DNA from: CBDCPI01 sp965220245
GTDB taxonomy: Bacteria > Chloroflexota > Dehalococcoidia > Lucifugimonadales > UBA3495
Assembly (NCBI GenBank): GCA_965220245.1
Contig: CBDCPI010000011.1
Coordinates: 310,001 to 374,000 of the forward strand
Direction of reading: 5' to 3'
Length of the DNA: 64,000 nucleotides
Part shown: positions 50,435 through 59,353 of the stretch, one piece after another
Position numbering within the stretch: position 1 is the stretch's first letter
How the letters are laid out: each line of letters begins with the position of its first letter
The notes under the pieces: generated by a model
The model's database searches: none
What the model was told of the DNA's origin: nothing
What the model saw: only the letters and a program-made list of their open reading frames with translations
Program-made: the position numbers and the translations under genes

Positions 50435-51451
50435 TTAGACTTGGCGGTAAATCTGCAAACGGTGGCGGCAACTGTCCACGATGTAGATCCGGCCTTGGCT
50501 GTCCAACTTGACTGCGGTTGGCCCCCAGAGCAATTTCTCGATGTTGGCCGAGCGTTCCCGGTCGGCCTCGGCATAAGGCTGGACCACCGGCTCCAAGTCC
50601 GCTGCCCGGCGGGCCGAACCCTCCTCGGGGTTGGCGGTAAAGTAGTCTTGGGCCCAGGTGGAGTCCACTGAGTCTCCCCGGAGAATCGCCAACACCTCTC
50701 CACGCGGGCTCCATACCTGCACTCGCTCGTTGCCCCAGTCGGCGATGTACATGTTCTGGCCGGCGTCGACCGTAAGCCCGGCGGGACGGTTTAGCTGCCC
50801 GTCGCCGGCCCCCGGGGCGCCCCACTGGTCTATAAACTTGCCCGATGGGTCAAGCTTCTGGACCCGATCATTGCGCCAGTCCGACACGTACACATCCCCG
50901 TTCCGGTCCAAGGCAATTCCCCAAGGCATGTTGAACTGGCCCGGCCCGTCGCCGTATTCTCCAAAGGCACCCAGATACCGGCCCTCGCCGGTATACTTCT
51001 GTACCCGGTGGTTGATGCTGTCGGTGATGTAAAGGTTGTCCTCACCATCGATAGCCAAGCCCGAAGGCCGGTCGAACTGCCCGTCGGCGGAGCCTGGGGC
51101 GCCCCACTGTCCCAAGAACTCCCCCTCCTTGGAGAAAATAGAGACCCGGTTGAGCGCCTCGTCGGCGACGTAGAGCCGGTCATGGCTATCAAAGGCCAAG
51201 CAACTGGGCCACCAGAACTGGCCCTCGTCCATACCGCCGGTGCCGATCTCCCCCAAGTACTCCTCGTCGACGGTGCATACCGTGATGCGCTTGTAGGGGA
51301 TGCGGATGCCCAACTCGGGACCAACCCGGTTTATGACGTACAGCAGGCCCCGGGAGTCCAGCGCCACGTCCACCGGGTGCTGAAAGCCCTTGAGCCGGTT
51401 TGACAGAAAACCGATGGTATGACTGTATTGGAAAGACTTGGTGATGGTCAT
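50435..51451 (-). CDS. NHL-repeat beta-propeller protein
   Basis: The 338-residue protein is made of about six NHL repeats, such as FDRPSGLAIDGEDNLYITDS, FNMPWGIALDRNGDVYVSDW and LNRPAGLTVDAGQNMYIADW, each followed by NxRVQ. No signal peptide is seen. It would form a six-bladed propeller that binds proteins or ligands. It follows the DUF1800 gene by 6 bases on the same strand, so the two probably work together, which is not a pairing I know. Confidence 0.88.
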   Translation of the reverse strand: MTITKSFQYSHTIGFLSNRLKGFQHPVDVALDSRGLLYVINRVGPELGIRIPYKRITVCTVDEEYLGEIGTGGMDEGQFWWPSCLAFDSHDRLYVADEALNRVSIFSKEGEFLGQWGAPGSADGQFDRPSGLAIDGEDNLYITDSINHRVQKYTGEGRYLGAFGEYGDGPGQFNMPWGIALDRNGDVYVSDWRNDRVQKLDPSGKFIDQWGAPGAGDGQLNRPAGLTVDAGQNMYIADWGNERVQVWSPRGEVLAILRGDSVDSTWAQDYFTANPEEGSARRAADLEPVVQPYAEADRERSANIEKLLWGPTAVKLDSQGRIYIVDSCRHRLQIYRQV

Positions 51452-51457
51452 ATTTTC

Positions 51458-52888
51458 CTAGGCCAGTTGATATTCCCGGGTTGCTAGGACCAGTTGGAGC
51501 ATCTCGACGACCCGGTCTTTTAGGGAGTCTGGGTTACCGGGGGAGTCCGCCGAGTCCGCGTCACCGGGAAGGTCAAACCGGATTTCGCCTTGGGTCTCGG
51601 CATGAGCGGCCAAGCTCTCGAAGGTTGCTTCCGAAACGACCAGGGCGCCGGCGCCTTCCAGGCATTCCCGGACAAAGTCCCGGGGAGAAAGTGCTTCCCC
51701 CTTGGCCTTGATGCGGCCGATGACGGCCTGAACACCGGGTTGGCTGGCGTCGGCAAATTCTTGGGCTGCCGAGTTGACCCGCTCAACCAAGGTCCCGGTG
51801 TCGATCCATTCCCGGCCCGTATGCCAGCCCTCGACTGTTGGCGGGTTCAACACTTCCTGCCCCATGAAGTTGGCGTCCAGAGCCAGGTTGACTATGCTCC
51901 ACTCGGGAAACCGCCGGGTACCCGCCAAGCGAGCGGTGCCAGCCACCAACTCGGCGGGGCTCTTGACCCGGGCAAACCGGGCCTCTTCCGATTGGAAAAA
52001 GTCCGAAAGGAACAGGGTCCGCATTACCGACCGGATGTCTCCCTTGGTCCGGCGAAACTCATCCGCCAAGACTTGGGTAGCCGACTCGTCCGGCGTGTCG
52101 GAGACAAAGAACTTGTGCAGTTTCCCGGCGATAAACCAGCCCGTAGCCGGATGCTGGCAAATAATGTCGATGATGTCTTCGCCGTTGAACCGCCCCTTAT
52201 GGCCCAAGAAGGTCTTGGGTGAGTCGTCGTGGTCCTCGGGCAAGTACACAAACTGCCAGTCGATGCGGCCGTGGGGCCAAATGGAGTCCCGGGAAGCCCG
52301 GATGCTCATGTAATCGGGGTTCTGGATGGTCCAACCGGTAAAAGCCCGGGCGCAGGCCTTTACGTCGTCTTCGGTGTAATTGCCGATGCCCATCGAGAAG
52401 AGTTCCAATAGCTCCCGTCCGTAGTTCTCGTTGGGCGCGTCTTTGTGGTTGTCCTTGTTGTCCAACCAGAAGATCATTGCCGGGTCTCGGGATAGCTCCA
52501 GCAGCAGCGTGGGGAAAGACCCCAGGCCGTGCCGCCTAAAGGTATTAGTCTGGTTGACCACGGCTTTGGCGTGGTTCAGCTTCCCGTAGGCCGTGGCGAA
52601 CAGCCCATGCCAGAACAACGCCATCTTTTCTTCCAGGGGCCGTTGCGTGTTGATCATCCGGTACAGCCAGTAGGCCTGAGAGCTTTCGATGAGCATCAGG
52701 CTGTTCTGGTCAACGTGGTAACGGCGGACCACGTCCTCCTCCAGCGCAGGGGCTTCTTCCGGGTGCAACAACTCCTCCACCGTGGCCGCGTAACCCTTGG
52801 CCGCGTAACGTTCCAATTCATCCCGGTTGGCTCCGAACCCGGACCGCCGCATTAGGTGGGCCATCAGTTCCATTTCGGTGTTTGCCAT
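51458..52888 (-). CDS. DUF1800 domain protein
   Basis: The 476-residue protein matches DUF1800: HLMRRSGFGANRDELERYAA at the N-terminus, EKMALFWHGLFATAYGKLNH, QTNTFRRHGLGSFPTLLLEL, and NENYGRELLELFSMGIGNYT, then VKACARAFTGWTIQ. DUF1800 proteins usually sit beside a DUF1501 (sulfatase-like) gene and are exported; here the DUF1501 partner is absent, no signal peptide is visible, and an NHL protein follows instead. Function unknown. No transfer signs seen. Confidence 0.9.
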   Translation of the reverse strand: MANTEMELMAHLMRRSGFGANRDELERYAAKGYAATVEELLHPEEAPALEEDVVRRYHVDQNSLMLIESSQAYWLYRMINTQRPLEEKMALFWHGLFATAYGKLNHAKAVVNQTNTFRRHGLGSFPTLLLELSRDPAMIFWLDNKDNHKDAPNENYGRELLELFSMGIGNYTEDDVKACARAFTGWTIQNPDYMSIRASRDSIWPHGRIDWQFVYLPEDHDDSPKTFLGHKGRFNGEDIIDIICQHPATGWFIAGKLHKFFVSDTPDESATQVLADEFRRTKGDIRSVMRTLFLSDFFQSEEARFARVKSPAELVAGTARLAGTRRFPEWSIVNLALDANFMGQEVLNPPTVEGWHTGREWIDTGTLVERVNSAAQEFADASQPGVQAVIGRIKAKGEALSPRDFVRECLEGAGALVVSEATFESLAAHAETQGEIRFDLPGDADSADSPGNPDSLKDRVVEMLQLVLATREYQLA

Positions 52889-53019
52889 TCTAGGGTCTCC
52901 ATCTGCCGCCGAAGTCCCGCGGCGGCAAAGAGTGAAATAGGATTTCGATTCTCAGGAATCCAAGGGGAAGGTCATCGGTAGTATAGCATCTCCGAGGCGG
53001 GGAACTGAATCGGGGCTGC

Positions 53020-53212
53020 GTAACTGTTCAGACTTGATACGTCATTCCGGCCCCCGTATCCAGTACGGGGCAGGCTTTGAGCCGGAATCCAGAACGTTTG
53101 CAACCAGCAACGCCTGCCCTGAGGCTCTCCTGAGCACGGTCGAAGGGCTTGTCGAAGGGTTCCTTTTCCTCAACATTTCTGGATTCCCGCCTGCGCGGGA
53201 ATGACGGTTGGG
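53020..53212. repeat. Dispersed palindromic repeat, family 2, copy 2
   Basis: It begins GTAACTGTTCAGACTTGATA then CGTCATTCCGG and ends GCGGGAATGACGGTTGGG. It is the inverted counterpart of 22340-22505, with an extra insertion (GGCCCCCGTATCCAGTACGG, and a longer CCTGAGCACGGTCGAAGGGC segment). No gene is seen between the DUF1800 start and this element. Confidence 0.87.
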
Positions 53213-53665
53213 CGTCTGTAGGGCAAGGTAAATTTTGACAATATTAATATTTTATAATATTCTTTTTTTAAAATTATTAGCTATTATCCCTTGACAGCGA
53301 GGGACATCCCATACTATATCTTGTACGTTACTAAACTGTGGCCTCGGGTTCGCGCTTTTCTTATGCTTACACGGTTCTACGAGTATGGTTTAAATTTAAG
53401 AATTGTGTGTAACTTCGAGTTGTGCCAACGAGGAGGTGCTCATAGAACATAATCGCAATTTGCTCCAACGAGGAGGTGCCCATAGAACAAAACAACGGCA
53501 ATTTCCCCGAGGGTTTAAGGAATCCCAAAGGAGACCCATGCCCGTTAAGCTGGACTACCATTCAGCATAGAATCTTGTCTCATCATTCACTTCTGTAATA
53601 ATCATCTTTCTTTATCGTGGCACCTGGGTAGAAACTGCTTCGACGGGCGCAAAGTCAATGAAATT
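53213..53665. other. AT-rich gap with two Shine-Dalgarno-like direct repeats and a 10-codon frame
   Basis: From about 53230 to 53340 the DNA is strongly AT-rich (TTAATATTTTATAATATTCT), unlike the rest of the window. CCAACGAGGAGGTGC(T/C)CAT followed by AGAACA occurs at 53425-53449 and again at 53465-53489, period 40; each contains the perfect Shine-Dalgarno AGGAGGTG. A short frame at 53538-53570 (MPVKLDYHSA) has AAGGAGA in front and could be a leader peptide. I see no longer gene. The region may hold the promoter of the MBL-fold gene. Confidence 0.5.
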
Positions 53666-53689
53666 TTGCAAGAGGGATTGGGTGTAGAG

Positions 53690-54520
53690 ATGATGTCGAC
53701 AGCGGTCAAGGTTATTAGTGACGGGGTCATAAAATTTGATGGCGGCTCTATGTTCGGCCAAGTGCCAAAGATGGCCTGGGAGAGCAGTGTGGTCACCGAC
53801 CGCAAGAACCGTATGACCCTGGGGCTCAATTGTATGCTGCTGCAAGTTTGCGGCCGCAACGTCTTGGTGGACACCGGCGTTGGTTCCAAGGACGCCGACA
53901 ACGACAAGGAAAACCTGGGCCTGGTGCCCAGCCGGCTGCTCAAGGGCCTCAAAAGTCTGAACTTAACCCCAAAGGACATTCACGCGGTAGTTCTAACTCA
54001 TCTTCACTTCGATCACAGCGGCGGATGCACCCGGTTGGACCGGGCGGGCAACGTGATGCCCACTTTCCCCAAGGCCAAGTACTACGTGCAGCGGTCTTGC
54101 TGGAGCGAGGCCAACAACCCCAACGAGCGTTGCCACCACTCCCATCGATCGGATAACTTCCTCCCCATCGAGGAACGAGGCCAGTTGGAGTTGTTGGACG
54201 GCGACTCGGAGGTCTTCCCGGGGCTGAATGTGATCGTAACCGACGGCCACGCCAAGGGCCACCAATCGGTGATGTTTAACCACGGCGGGGACAAGGTGGT
54301 CTTCATGGGGGACATTGTTCCCACCCCGCACCATCTGAACCTGGTCGTTATTTCCGCCTTCGATAGCAGCCCGGAAGACACCCTAGTGCAGAAGCGGGAC
54401 CTGCTTACCCAAGCCGAACGCGAGGGTTGGCTGCTGGTGTTCTCCCACGGTCACGACACCCGAGCGGGCTACTTGGAGCGCCGGGGCGACCTGGGCTACC
54501 TGAAGCCGGTGGAGCTGTGA
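53690..54520 (+). CDS. MBL-fold metallo-hydrolase
   Basis: The 276-residue protein has the metallo-beta-lactamase signature LTHLHFDHSGG at about 105-115, a later HAKGHQSVM with a metal His, FMGDIVPTPHH with the bridging Asp, and FSHGHD near 255. It resembles quorum-quenching lactonase and glyoxalase-II-like branches, but the substrate is unknown. Start codons at 53690 and 53693 are adjacent ATGs; a TTG at 53666 is also in frame. The upstream gap is AT-rich. Confidence 0.9.
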   Translation: MMSTAVKVISDGVIKFDGGSMFGQVPKMAWESSVVTDRKNRMTLGLNCMLLQVCGRNVLVDTGVGSKDADNDKENLGLVPSRLLKGLKSLNLTPKDIHAVVLTHLHFDHSGGCTRLDRAGNVMPTFPKAKYYVQRSCWSEANNPNERCHHSHRSDNFLPIEERGQLELLDGDSEVFPGLNVIVTDGHAKGHQSVMFNHGGDKVVFMGDIVPTPHHLNLVVISAFDSSPEDTLVQKRDLLTQAEREGWLLVFSHGHDTRAGYLERRGDLGYLKPVEL

Positions 54521-54650
54521 CCGACTCTAGTGTCTAGAAAGACCGTCTAGGTTACCGGTACGTTTACGGAAGGTCTGAGGCGCCGGTTGGTGTCGGTTGC
54601 TTGGTGGTCAATGCAGCAAGCCCGAGTCCCTGCCGCCTCCGGCCTTCCGC

Positions 54651-54803
54651 CTAAACTAAAGCCAAGGTGAAATGTGCATATCGCTAGACCGCACTGTCGG
54701 TGGCCACCCGTGTGGGGCCTAAAGGTGGTATGAGGTGCCGTGGAGTCCTCTCGGTCGTCTTCAAGACCCCCGAAATGCACATCCCACCTTGGCTTTGGTT
54801 TAG
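54651..54803. repeat. Long inverted repeat, candidate structured RNA or miniature element
   Basis: CTAAACTAAAGCCAAGGTGA (54651 onward, 29 bases to 54679) and the complement at 54775-54803 match at 26 of 29 positions, one mismatch being a G-U pair in RNA. The 95-base interior holds smaller complementary words (GGCCAC ... GTGGGGCC). It lies between the convergent MBL-fold and mtaB genes. It could be a bidirectional terminator, a miniature transposon, or a 6S-like hairpin RNA. I see no protein gene in 54521-54861. Confidence 0.65.
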
Positions 54804-54861
54804 TTCTTGCCGCCTACCACCTAACTAAACCAACGGCGCCTTAAATTTCGGGTCTGGCCCA

Positions 54862-56277
54862 CTACCAAGCGCGGCTGATGACCTCGTCCTCGGCCAGCTT
54901 CAGTAATTGCCCCTGGGTGATCCGGTTTCGGAGTTCCCTCTGGTCTTGTGCGGTCACTCGAATGTAGTTGTCGGTCAACCCGCTCCATAGGGGGATGGGC
55001 CCAGCGGTCCGCTTCGCCTCCCACAGCACCGGCCTAGTCCGGCCCAGTTGCCCCAGACGAAACTTTTGGAAGCCTTGTTTGGCCTCGTTGATCATTTCAA
55101 CGGCCCGTTGCTTTTTTACCGCCTCTTTCGTCTTGGGTTCCAGGTAGGCCGCGCTGGTGCCGGGCCGGACGGAATAAGGAAACACGTGCATGTCGCTCAG
55201 TTCCATGGCAAGAGCGAAGCACCGGCTCTCTTGGTACTCTCGCTCTCCTTCACCAGGAAACCCCACGATCAAATCGGTGGTAATCCCCGCGTCGGGGTAC
55301 CGCCGCCGCACCTCTGCCACGGTCTTGGCAAACTGGGACGTGTCGTAGCGGCGTCGCATCGAGGCGAGAATCTTATCGCAGCCGCTTTGCAGCGGAATGT
55401 GGAAGTGGGGGCATAGCCGGGGATTCTCCCATCGCTCCAGTAGCTCCGGGCTGAATTCTTGGGCTTGCACCGATGAGACCCGGAGCCTCGGCACCGGGGT
55501 GTCCCTCAATATGCAGTCCAGCAGGTCCGGGAGGCTGGCGCCAGGGATGTCGAAACCGTAAGATCCCAATTGGGTGCCGGTTAGCACGACCTCTTGGCAA
55601 CCTTGCTCCACCCGCCGGTTGATCTGCTCCACCACCGTTGGCGCCGGGATGCTGCGTTCCCGGCCTCTTACCTTGGGCACGATGCAGTAGGCGCAGACTT
55701 GGTCACAGCCTTCTTGAATCTTGATCATTGCCCGGCTTCGGCCAACCGGCGGCCCGGCTCCAGCGCCGGGGTCCGATAGACCAAGCCCAAGCTCTAGACT
55801 CGGCAACATAGGGCCTTGGTGGCCCAAGGTCCGGTCCGTTTCCTGTTGGGTGAGGGCCGCAGTGACCTGGGCCACCAACTGCTCTTTGTCACGGTTCCCC
55901 ACCACCAAGGACACGCCTTCCAGTTTGGCAAGCTGGTCGGCCGCTCGCTCCGCGTAACACCCGGTGGCGACGATTAAGGCCCCGCGGTTGGTCCGGTGGG
56001 CGGCCCGCAGGGCTTGACGGGCTTTGGCATCGGCCGCTGCGGTGACGGTGCAGGTGTTCACCACCAACACATCGGCGTCCTTGCCCCATTCCACGACGAT
56101 GAACCCCGCGTCGGTGAAACTCCGGGCCAAGGCTTCACTATCGGCTTGGTTCAGCTTGCAGCCTTGGGTGTGGATGGCCGCCGTAAACGGCCGTTGTTGC
56201 CCCCGAGGTAAAGCTGGGGCGGGGTTCTGGGCAGACCGGGTTTCTGAGGGCGGCAACCCTTGTGCCTCAGTCGACAT
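54862..56277 (-). CDS. mtaB: tRNA (t6A37) methylthiotransferase MtaB
   Basis: MtaB adds a methylthio group to t6A at position 37 of tRNA. The 471-residue radical SAM protein has the UPF0004 domain with cluster cysteines C40 (HTQGCKLNQ), C76 (VNTCTVT) and C107 (ATGCYAER), and the radical SAM cluster CDQVCAYC at 191-198, then a C-terminal TRAM domain near 400-460. The HTQGCKLNQAD start is typical of MtaB rather than MiaB or RimO. The ATG at 56277 overlaps the upstream gene by 11 bp. Confidence 0.93.
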   Translation of the reverse strand: MSTEAQGLPPSETRSAQNPAPALPRGQQRPFTAAIHTQGCKLNQADSEALARSFTDAGFIVVEWGKDADVLVVNTCTVTAAADAKARQALRAAHRTNRGALIVATGCYAERAADQLAKLEGVSLVVGNRDKEQLVAQVTAALTQQETDRTLGHQGPMLPSLELGLGLSDPGAGAGPPVGRSRAMIKIQEGCDQVCAYCIVPKVRGRERSIPAPTVVEQINRRVEQGCQEVVLTGTQLGSYGFDIPGASLPDLLDCILRDTPVPRLRVSSVQAQEFSPELLERWENPRLCPHFHIPLQSGCDKILASMRRRYDTSQFAKTVAEVRRRYPDAGITTDLIVGFPGEGEREYQESRCFALAMELSDMHVFPYSVRPGTSAAYLEPKTKEAVKKQRAVEMINEAKQGFQKFRLGQLGRTRPVLWEAKRTAGPIPLWSGLTDNYIRVTAQDQRELRNRITQGQLLKLAEDEVISRAW

Positions 56278-56671
56278 CGTCCTCAATATTGTCCCTAGGG
56301 ACCATCTCCCACAGCCTCTCAATCGCCGAGGTCACGTCTTCTAGCATCGGGACCAACCGGTCCACCCGGGAACGGGACTCTCGCAGCCTCTCCACCGCAT
56401 CTCCGAAGCTGGCGAGTTGGGGGAACGCTTCCCGAATTCGCCGGTCCCGGAGGGTTTGGCCCAGTTGGGAGGCGTACTGTTGCACCGCCGCGTCGCTGTC
56501 CAAATCCTCCCCACGGTTGAGGGCTACCCCCTTGACCGCTAGGGTCAGGCTGCCCCACAGCAGGTCTTCGGAGCGGGACCAGTGGCCGCTGCGCATTTCA
56601 TTGATGGCGCTGTGCAAAAGATGCACGCTCCGTTGCCGGTAGCGGGAGATTTTTTGACTGTCACTAGGCAT
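56267..56671 (-). CDS. PaREP1-like helical protein
   Basis: The 134-residue all-helical protein shows NEMRSGHWSRSEDLLWGSLT then LAVKGVALNRG, the A(G/S)EKxWGAxxxA pattern of PaREP1 family proteins, which lie in the wider HEPN-like group and are common in archaea. Nothing is known of its biochemistry. The C-terminal half (RLRESRSRVDRLVPMLEDVT) is a helix. It overlaps mtaB by 11 bp, so it may be expressed with it. Two related genes lie within 3.5 kb at 58635 and 59483. Confidence 0.68.
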   Translation of the reverse strand: MPSDSQKISRYRQRSVHLLHSAINEMRSGHWSRSEDLLWGSLTLAVKGVALNRGEDLDSDAAVQQYASQLGQTLRDRRIREAFPQLASFGDAVERLRESRSRVDRLVPMLEDVTSAIERLWEMVPRDNIEDDVD

Positions 56672-56683
56672 GACATTTTAGCC

Positions 56684-56824
56684 AGGGTCTTTTCGTCACC
56701 CCGAACGCAGTGGGGGGTCTAAAATCCCTCTGCAAAGGCGAAGTTGGCCCCAGTAAGAATTTTAGATTCCTCGCGCTGCTCGGAATGACAGAAAGGGGAC
56801 TCAGAATGAGAATGAAAAGGCCCT
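56684..56824. repeat. Dispersed palindromic repeat, family 1, copy C
   Basis: The ends AGGGTCTTTTCGTCACCCCG and the complement of AGGGCCTTTTCATTCTCATT are inverted repeats. The interior CAAAGGCGAAGTTGGCCCCA matches copy B at 41510-41675 in inverted orientation. It fills the gap between the PaREP1-like gene and the ThDP enzyme gene. Confidence 0.85.
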
Positions 56825-56857
56825 TTATTCTAGCACAGCGGGTTGGGATAGCCGGGT

Positions 56858-58501
56858 TTAACCGCCGGCGCCGGGTGGTGGGACTTGAAACGGCGGCGGC
56901 AAGTTGGGGATAGGCACCTCAATGACCACTGGACGTTGGGCCCGCAGGGCATTGCGAAGTGCGTCCCCCAGGTCTTGGTGGCTGTCCAGCTTTACCCCCA
57001 CGGCGCCGTAGGCCTCGGCAAGCTGAACGAAGTCGGGGTTATGCAACCGGGTGCCTATCACCCGCCCCCCGAACCGGGTCATCTGGTCGTTGTTGGAAGC
57101 CCCCAAAACGCTGTTGTTAAAGACCAAAGTGACGGTGTTGATCTCTTCTTGGACCGCCGTAGCCAACTCGCCGGGCGCGTAGCCGAATCCTCCATCGCCA
57201 ATGGTGGCGACGACCTGCCGGTCGGGATTGCCTACCTTGGCGCCCAGGGCGGTGGGAAAGGCGTAGCCGAGGGTGGCGAAGTAACCCGGGGTTATATAGC
57301 TGCGGGGCTTGAGCGCCGGAAACGCCAGATGACTCCAATAACCGACCTGCGTAGTGCCGGCCACCATAATGGCGTCATCATCCAGTTCCCGCCGGATGGT
57401 CTCGATGATCCCGACCTCCAAGGGCGCCGTCTCCTTGATTTGCTGGTAGGTGTCCTGCTTTATCTGGCCCAGTTCCGCCTCGGTCCATTGGCTGGCGCTG
57501 GTATTCCCGCCTATTTCGTCCAGCAATGCTTGTAACCCCAGCCGGCCGTCGGCGGCGATGCCCACAGCCAGGGGCACGTTTCGGCCTACCTCTTCGGGGT
57601 CGGCGTCGATCTGGATGACCTTCTGGTGCGGTTGGATATCCCAAGGAAGCTTGGGAGTAAAGTTTAGCCGAGTCCCCAAGGCCAAGATGACATCGGCTTG
57701 GGGCAACGTGCGGTGGCCCGGTCCGTGCCCGTAATAGTAGGCGCCCAAGGCCAGCGGGTTGTCTTCCGGTATCGCCCCCTTGCCTTGGGCAGTAGTAATC
57801 ACCGGAGCATTGATGGCTTCGGCGAGTTGCACCAACTCCTCGGACAACTCGGCTTCCCGGGCTCCACCGCCGGCCCAGATGACCGGCCGCCGGGCTTGGC
57901 CCAGCAACTCGGCCGCTGCTTTGATTTGCGATGGCTCCGGAGGCCGTTTCGGGAAGACCTCCCGCTCCAGTAATTCCGTCGAGGCAGTCGCCGGGAACAC
58001 GTCCCAAGGGACCTCTATCTCCACGGGACGGGGTCTGCCGGTGGTCAGGTTCTCCATGGCGGTGTGCACCAAGCCCGGAATCTCCTCCACCCCGGCGGCG
58101 CGGGCGCACCACTTGGTGAGTTGGCGGAATATGTCCAGTTGCTCCCCGATTTCGTGGAGAGCGCCCCGGTTCTTGCCCAGGTTATAGCTCTCGATCTGCC
58201 CGCAGACCAGCAACACCGGAGAGGAGGTGGCATAGGCGGTGCCCAGCCCAGCGGTGGCATTCAGCGCCCCCGGTCCCGGGACCACCAGGCCAACCCCGGG
58301 CTTCCCGGTGGTGCGGGCATAGCCGTCGGCCATGTAGGTCACCGACTGCTCGTGGCGGACCAGCACCAAGCGAATGCCCGGCTCATCGTATAGCGCGTCG
58401 AAAGCGTCCATGATCTGGACCCCGGGAAGAGCGAATATCACTTCTACTCCCTCTCGGGCCAGGGAGCGGACCAAGGCTTGGGCGCCGCTCAGCGACGGCA
58501 T
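56858..58501 (-). CDS. Thiamine diphosphate-dependent enzyme, acetolactate synthase-like
   Basis: The 547-residue protein has the three-domain ThDP layout. The catalytic Glu is E51 in VRHEQSVTYMADGYAR, the central FAD/ADP-binding-like domain runs about 190-340 (ARRPVIWAGGGAREAELSEE), and the ThDP-binding motif GDGGFGYAPGELATAVQEE ... NN lies at about 435-465. It resembles IlvB but also oxalyl-CoA and benzoylformate decarboxylases, and no small subunit is near, so I do not assign a pathway. The C-terminus is Pro- and Gly-rich. A separate, more typical ilvB begins at the right edge of the window. Confidence 0.88.
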   Translation of the reverse strand: MPSLSGAQALVRSLAREGVEVIFALPGVQIMDAFDALYDEPGIRLVLVRHEQSVTYMADGYARTTGKPGVGLVVPGPGALNATAGLGTAYATSSPVLLVCGQIESYNLGKNRGALHEIGEQLDIFRQLTKWCARAAGVEEIPGLVHTAMENLTTGRPRPVEIEVPWDVFPATASTELLEREVFPKRPPEPSQIKAAAELLGQARRPVIWAGGGAREAELSEELVQLAEAINAPVITTAQGKGAIPEDNPLALGAYYYGHGPGHRTLPQADVILALGTRLNFTPKLPWDIQPHQKVIQIDADPEEVGRNVPLAVGIAADGRLGLQALLDEIGGNTSASQWTEAELGQIKQDTYQQIKETAPLEVGIIETIRRELDDDAIMVAGTTQVGYWSHLAFPALKPRSYITPGYFATLGYAFPTALGAKVGNPDRQVVATIGDGGFGYAPGELATAVQEEINTVTLVFNNSVLGASNNDQMTRFGGRVIGTRLHNPDFVQLAEAYGAVGVKLDSHQDLGDALRNALRAQRPVVIEVPIPNLPPPFQVPPPGAGG

Positions 58502-58634
58502 AGCGCACCTCTATGTTTTGATCTGGTTACGTTTGATTGATTTGCCAGGGCGTGATTTGACCAGAGCACGATTACCACGGGGACTACCCGCTTAAACTAC
58601 CAGTTTGAAGGGCCTGGCCTCTCTGCGGGCTTGT

Positions 58635-59018
58635 TTATGCGCTGACCTCTTCTGCGATTTCCACCACACGACGGACGAAACGTTCCACTATGGGGCGGTC
58701 CCACGCAACATCATCGTCTTCCATGAAATCACGATAGAAATTGATATGAAACTTATGAGCCACCGAAAAACCGGATGTTAAGGACGGTTCATTATATTCT
58801 TGGGCTAGCTTGCCGACTTCCGACTTCCGGTGCCCGTCCTTAGTGGCGAGCCATCCTCGCTTCTTGGCTACAGCTATTACAGCATCGGAGGCCGCGCCCC
58901 ACAATTTCTCAGAGGCTTGCAAAACATCGCCGACAGCAAATTCTTGGCCGGAATGCTCCAAGAACTGTAGTGCAGTACTGAGATGTTCTTCTACCGTCAT
59001 TTCTTGTTTGATCGTCAT
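58635..59018 (-). CDS. PaREP1-family helical protein
   Basis: The 127-residue protein reads VLQASEKLWGAASDAVIAVA followed by KKRGW, the PaREP1 core, and later SVAHKFHINFYRDFMEDDD. The H-x-NFY arrangement is shared with the gene at 59483 (ALHNNFYEN), so these two are close paralogues. Function unknown; fold related to HEPN proteins. AGGGA six bases before the ATG at 59018 supports the start; a longer frame to 59108 lacks a good site. Confidence 0.75.
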   Translation of the reverse strand: MTIKQEMTVEEHLSTALQFLEHSGQEFAVGDVLQASEKLWGAASDAVIAVAKKRGWLATKDGHRKSEVGKLAQEYNEPSLTSGFSVAHKFHINFYRDFMEDDDVAWDRPIVERFVRRVVEIAEEVSA

Positions 59019-59164
59019 GTATATCCCTAAGGATTTTGGCGGCTCGCCACAAGCCACCGCAATCCCGAACGTGAGCCTCGAGGGGGCACGAATGCTCATC
59101 CTTGCCAATGGTCCACGTTCTCCAGGGCCTTTCGATGCTCAATGCGGATAGCAGACTAAAGGGG

Positions 59165-59232
59165 GCAACCACAAGGGTTGCTCTGTGGGGAGCAACCCGC
59201 CGCCGGGGGTAGAGGCAGCCCTTGTGGCTGCC
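59165..59232. repeat. Two short hairpins between the PaREP1 genes
   Basis: GCAACC-ACAA-GGGTTGC at 59165-59181 and GGCAGCC-CTTGT-GGCTGCC at 59214-59232 are perfect stems. The first resembles the widespread GGGCAACCACAAGGGTTGCC palindromes of environmental genomes. No gene is seen in 59019-59482 other than these and the inverted repeat at 59354. Confidence 0.7.
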
Positions 59233-59353
59233 TTAGGCGAACAACCGAAAGACCCTGCCACGTTCTCTCCGGGTGTAGACTTGTGACGAGTCCACCTGTA
59301 GTCTTATAAGTATACGCGCTTATTCCAAGCGTTGCCGCCCGGGATTGCCAAGT

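Noticed and set aside
53425..53489. A CRISPR-like array
   Set aside because: Only two copies with a 15-base interval, so it is a direct repeat and not an array.
53367..53561. A 64-residue minus-strand protein
   Set aside because: It is only the translation of the two direct repeats in an AT-rich gap, with no Shine-Dalgarno and no recognisable motif.
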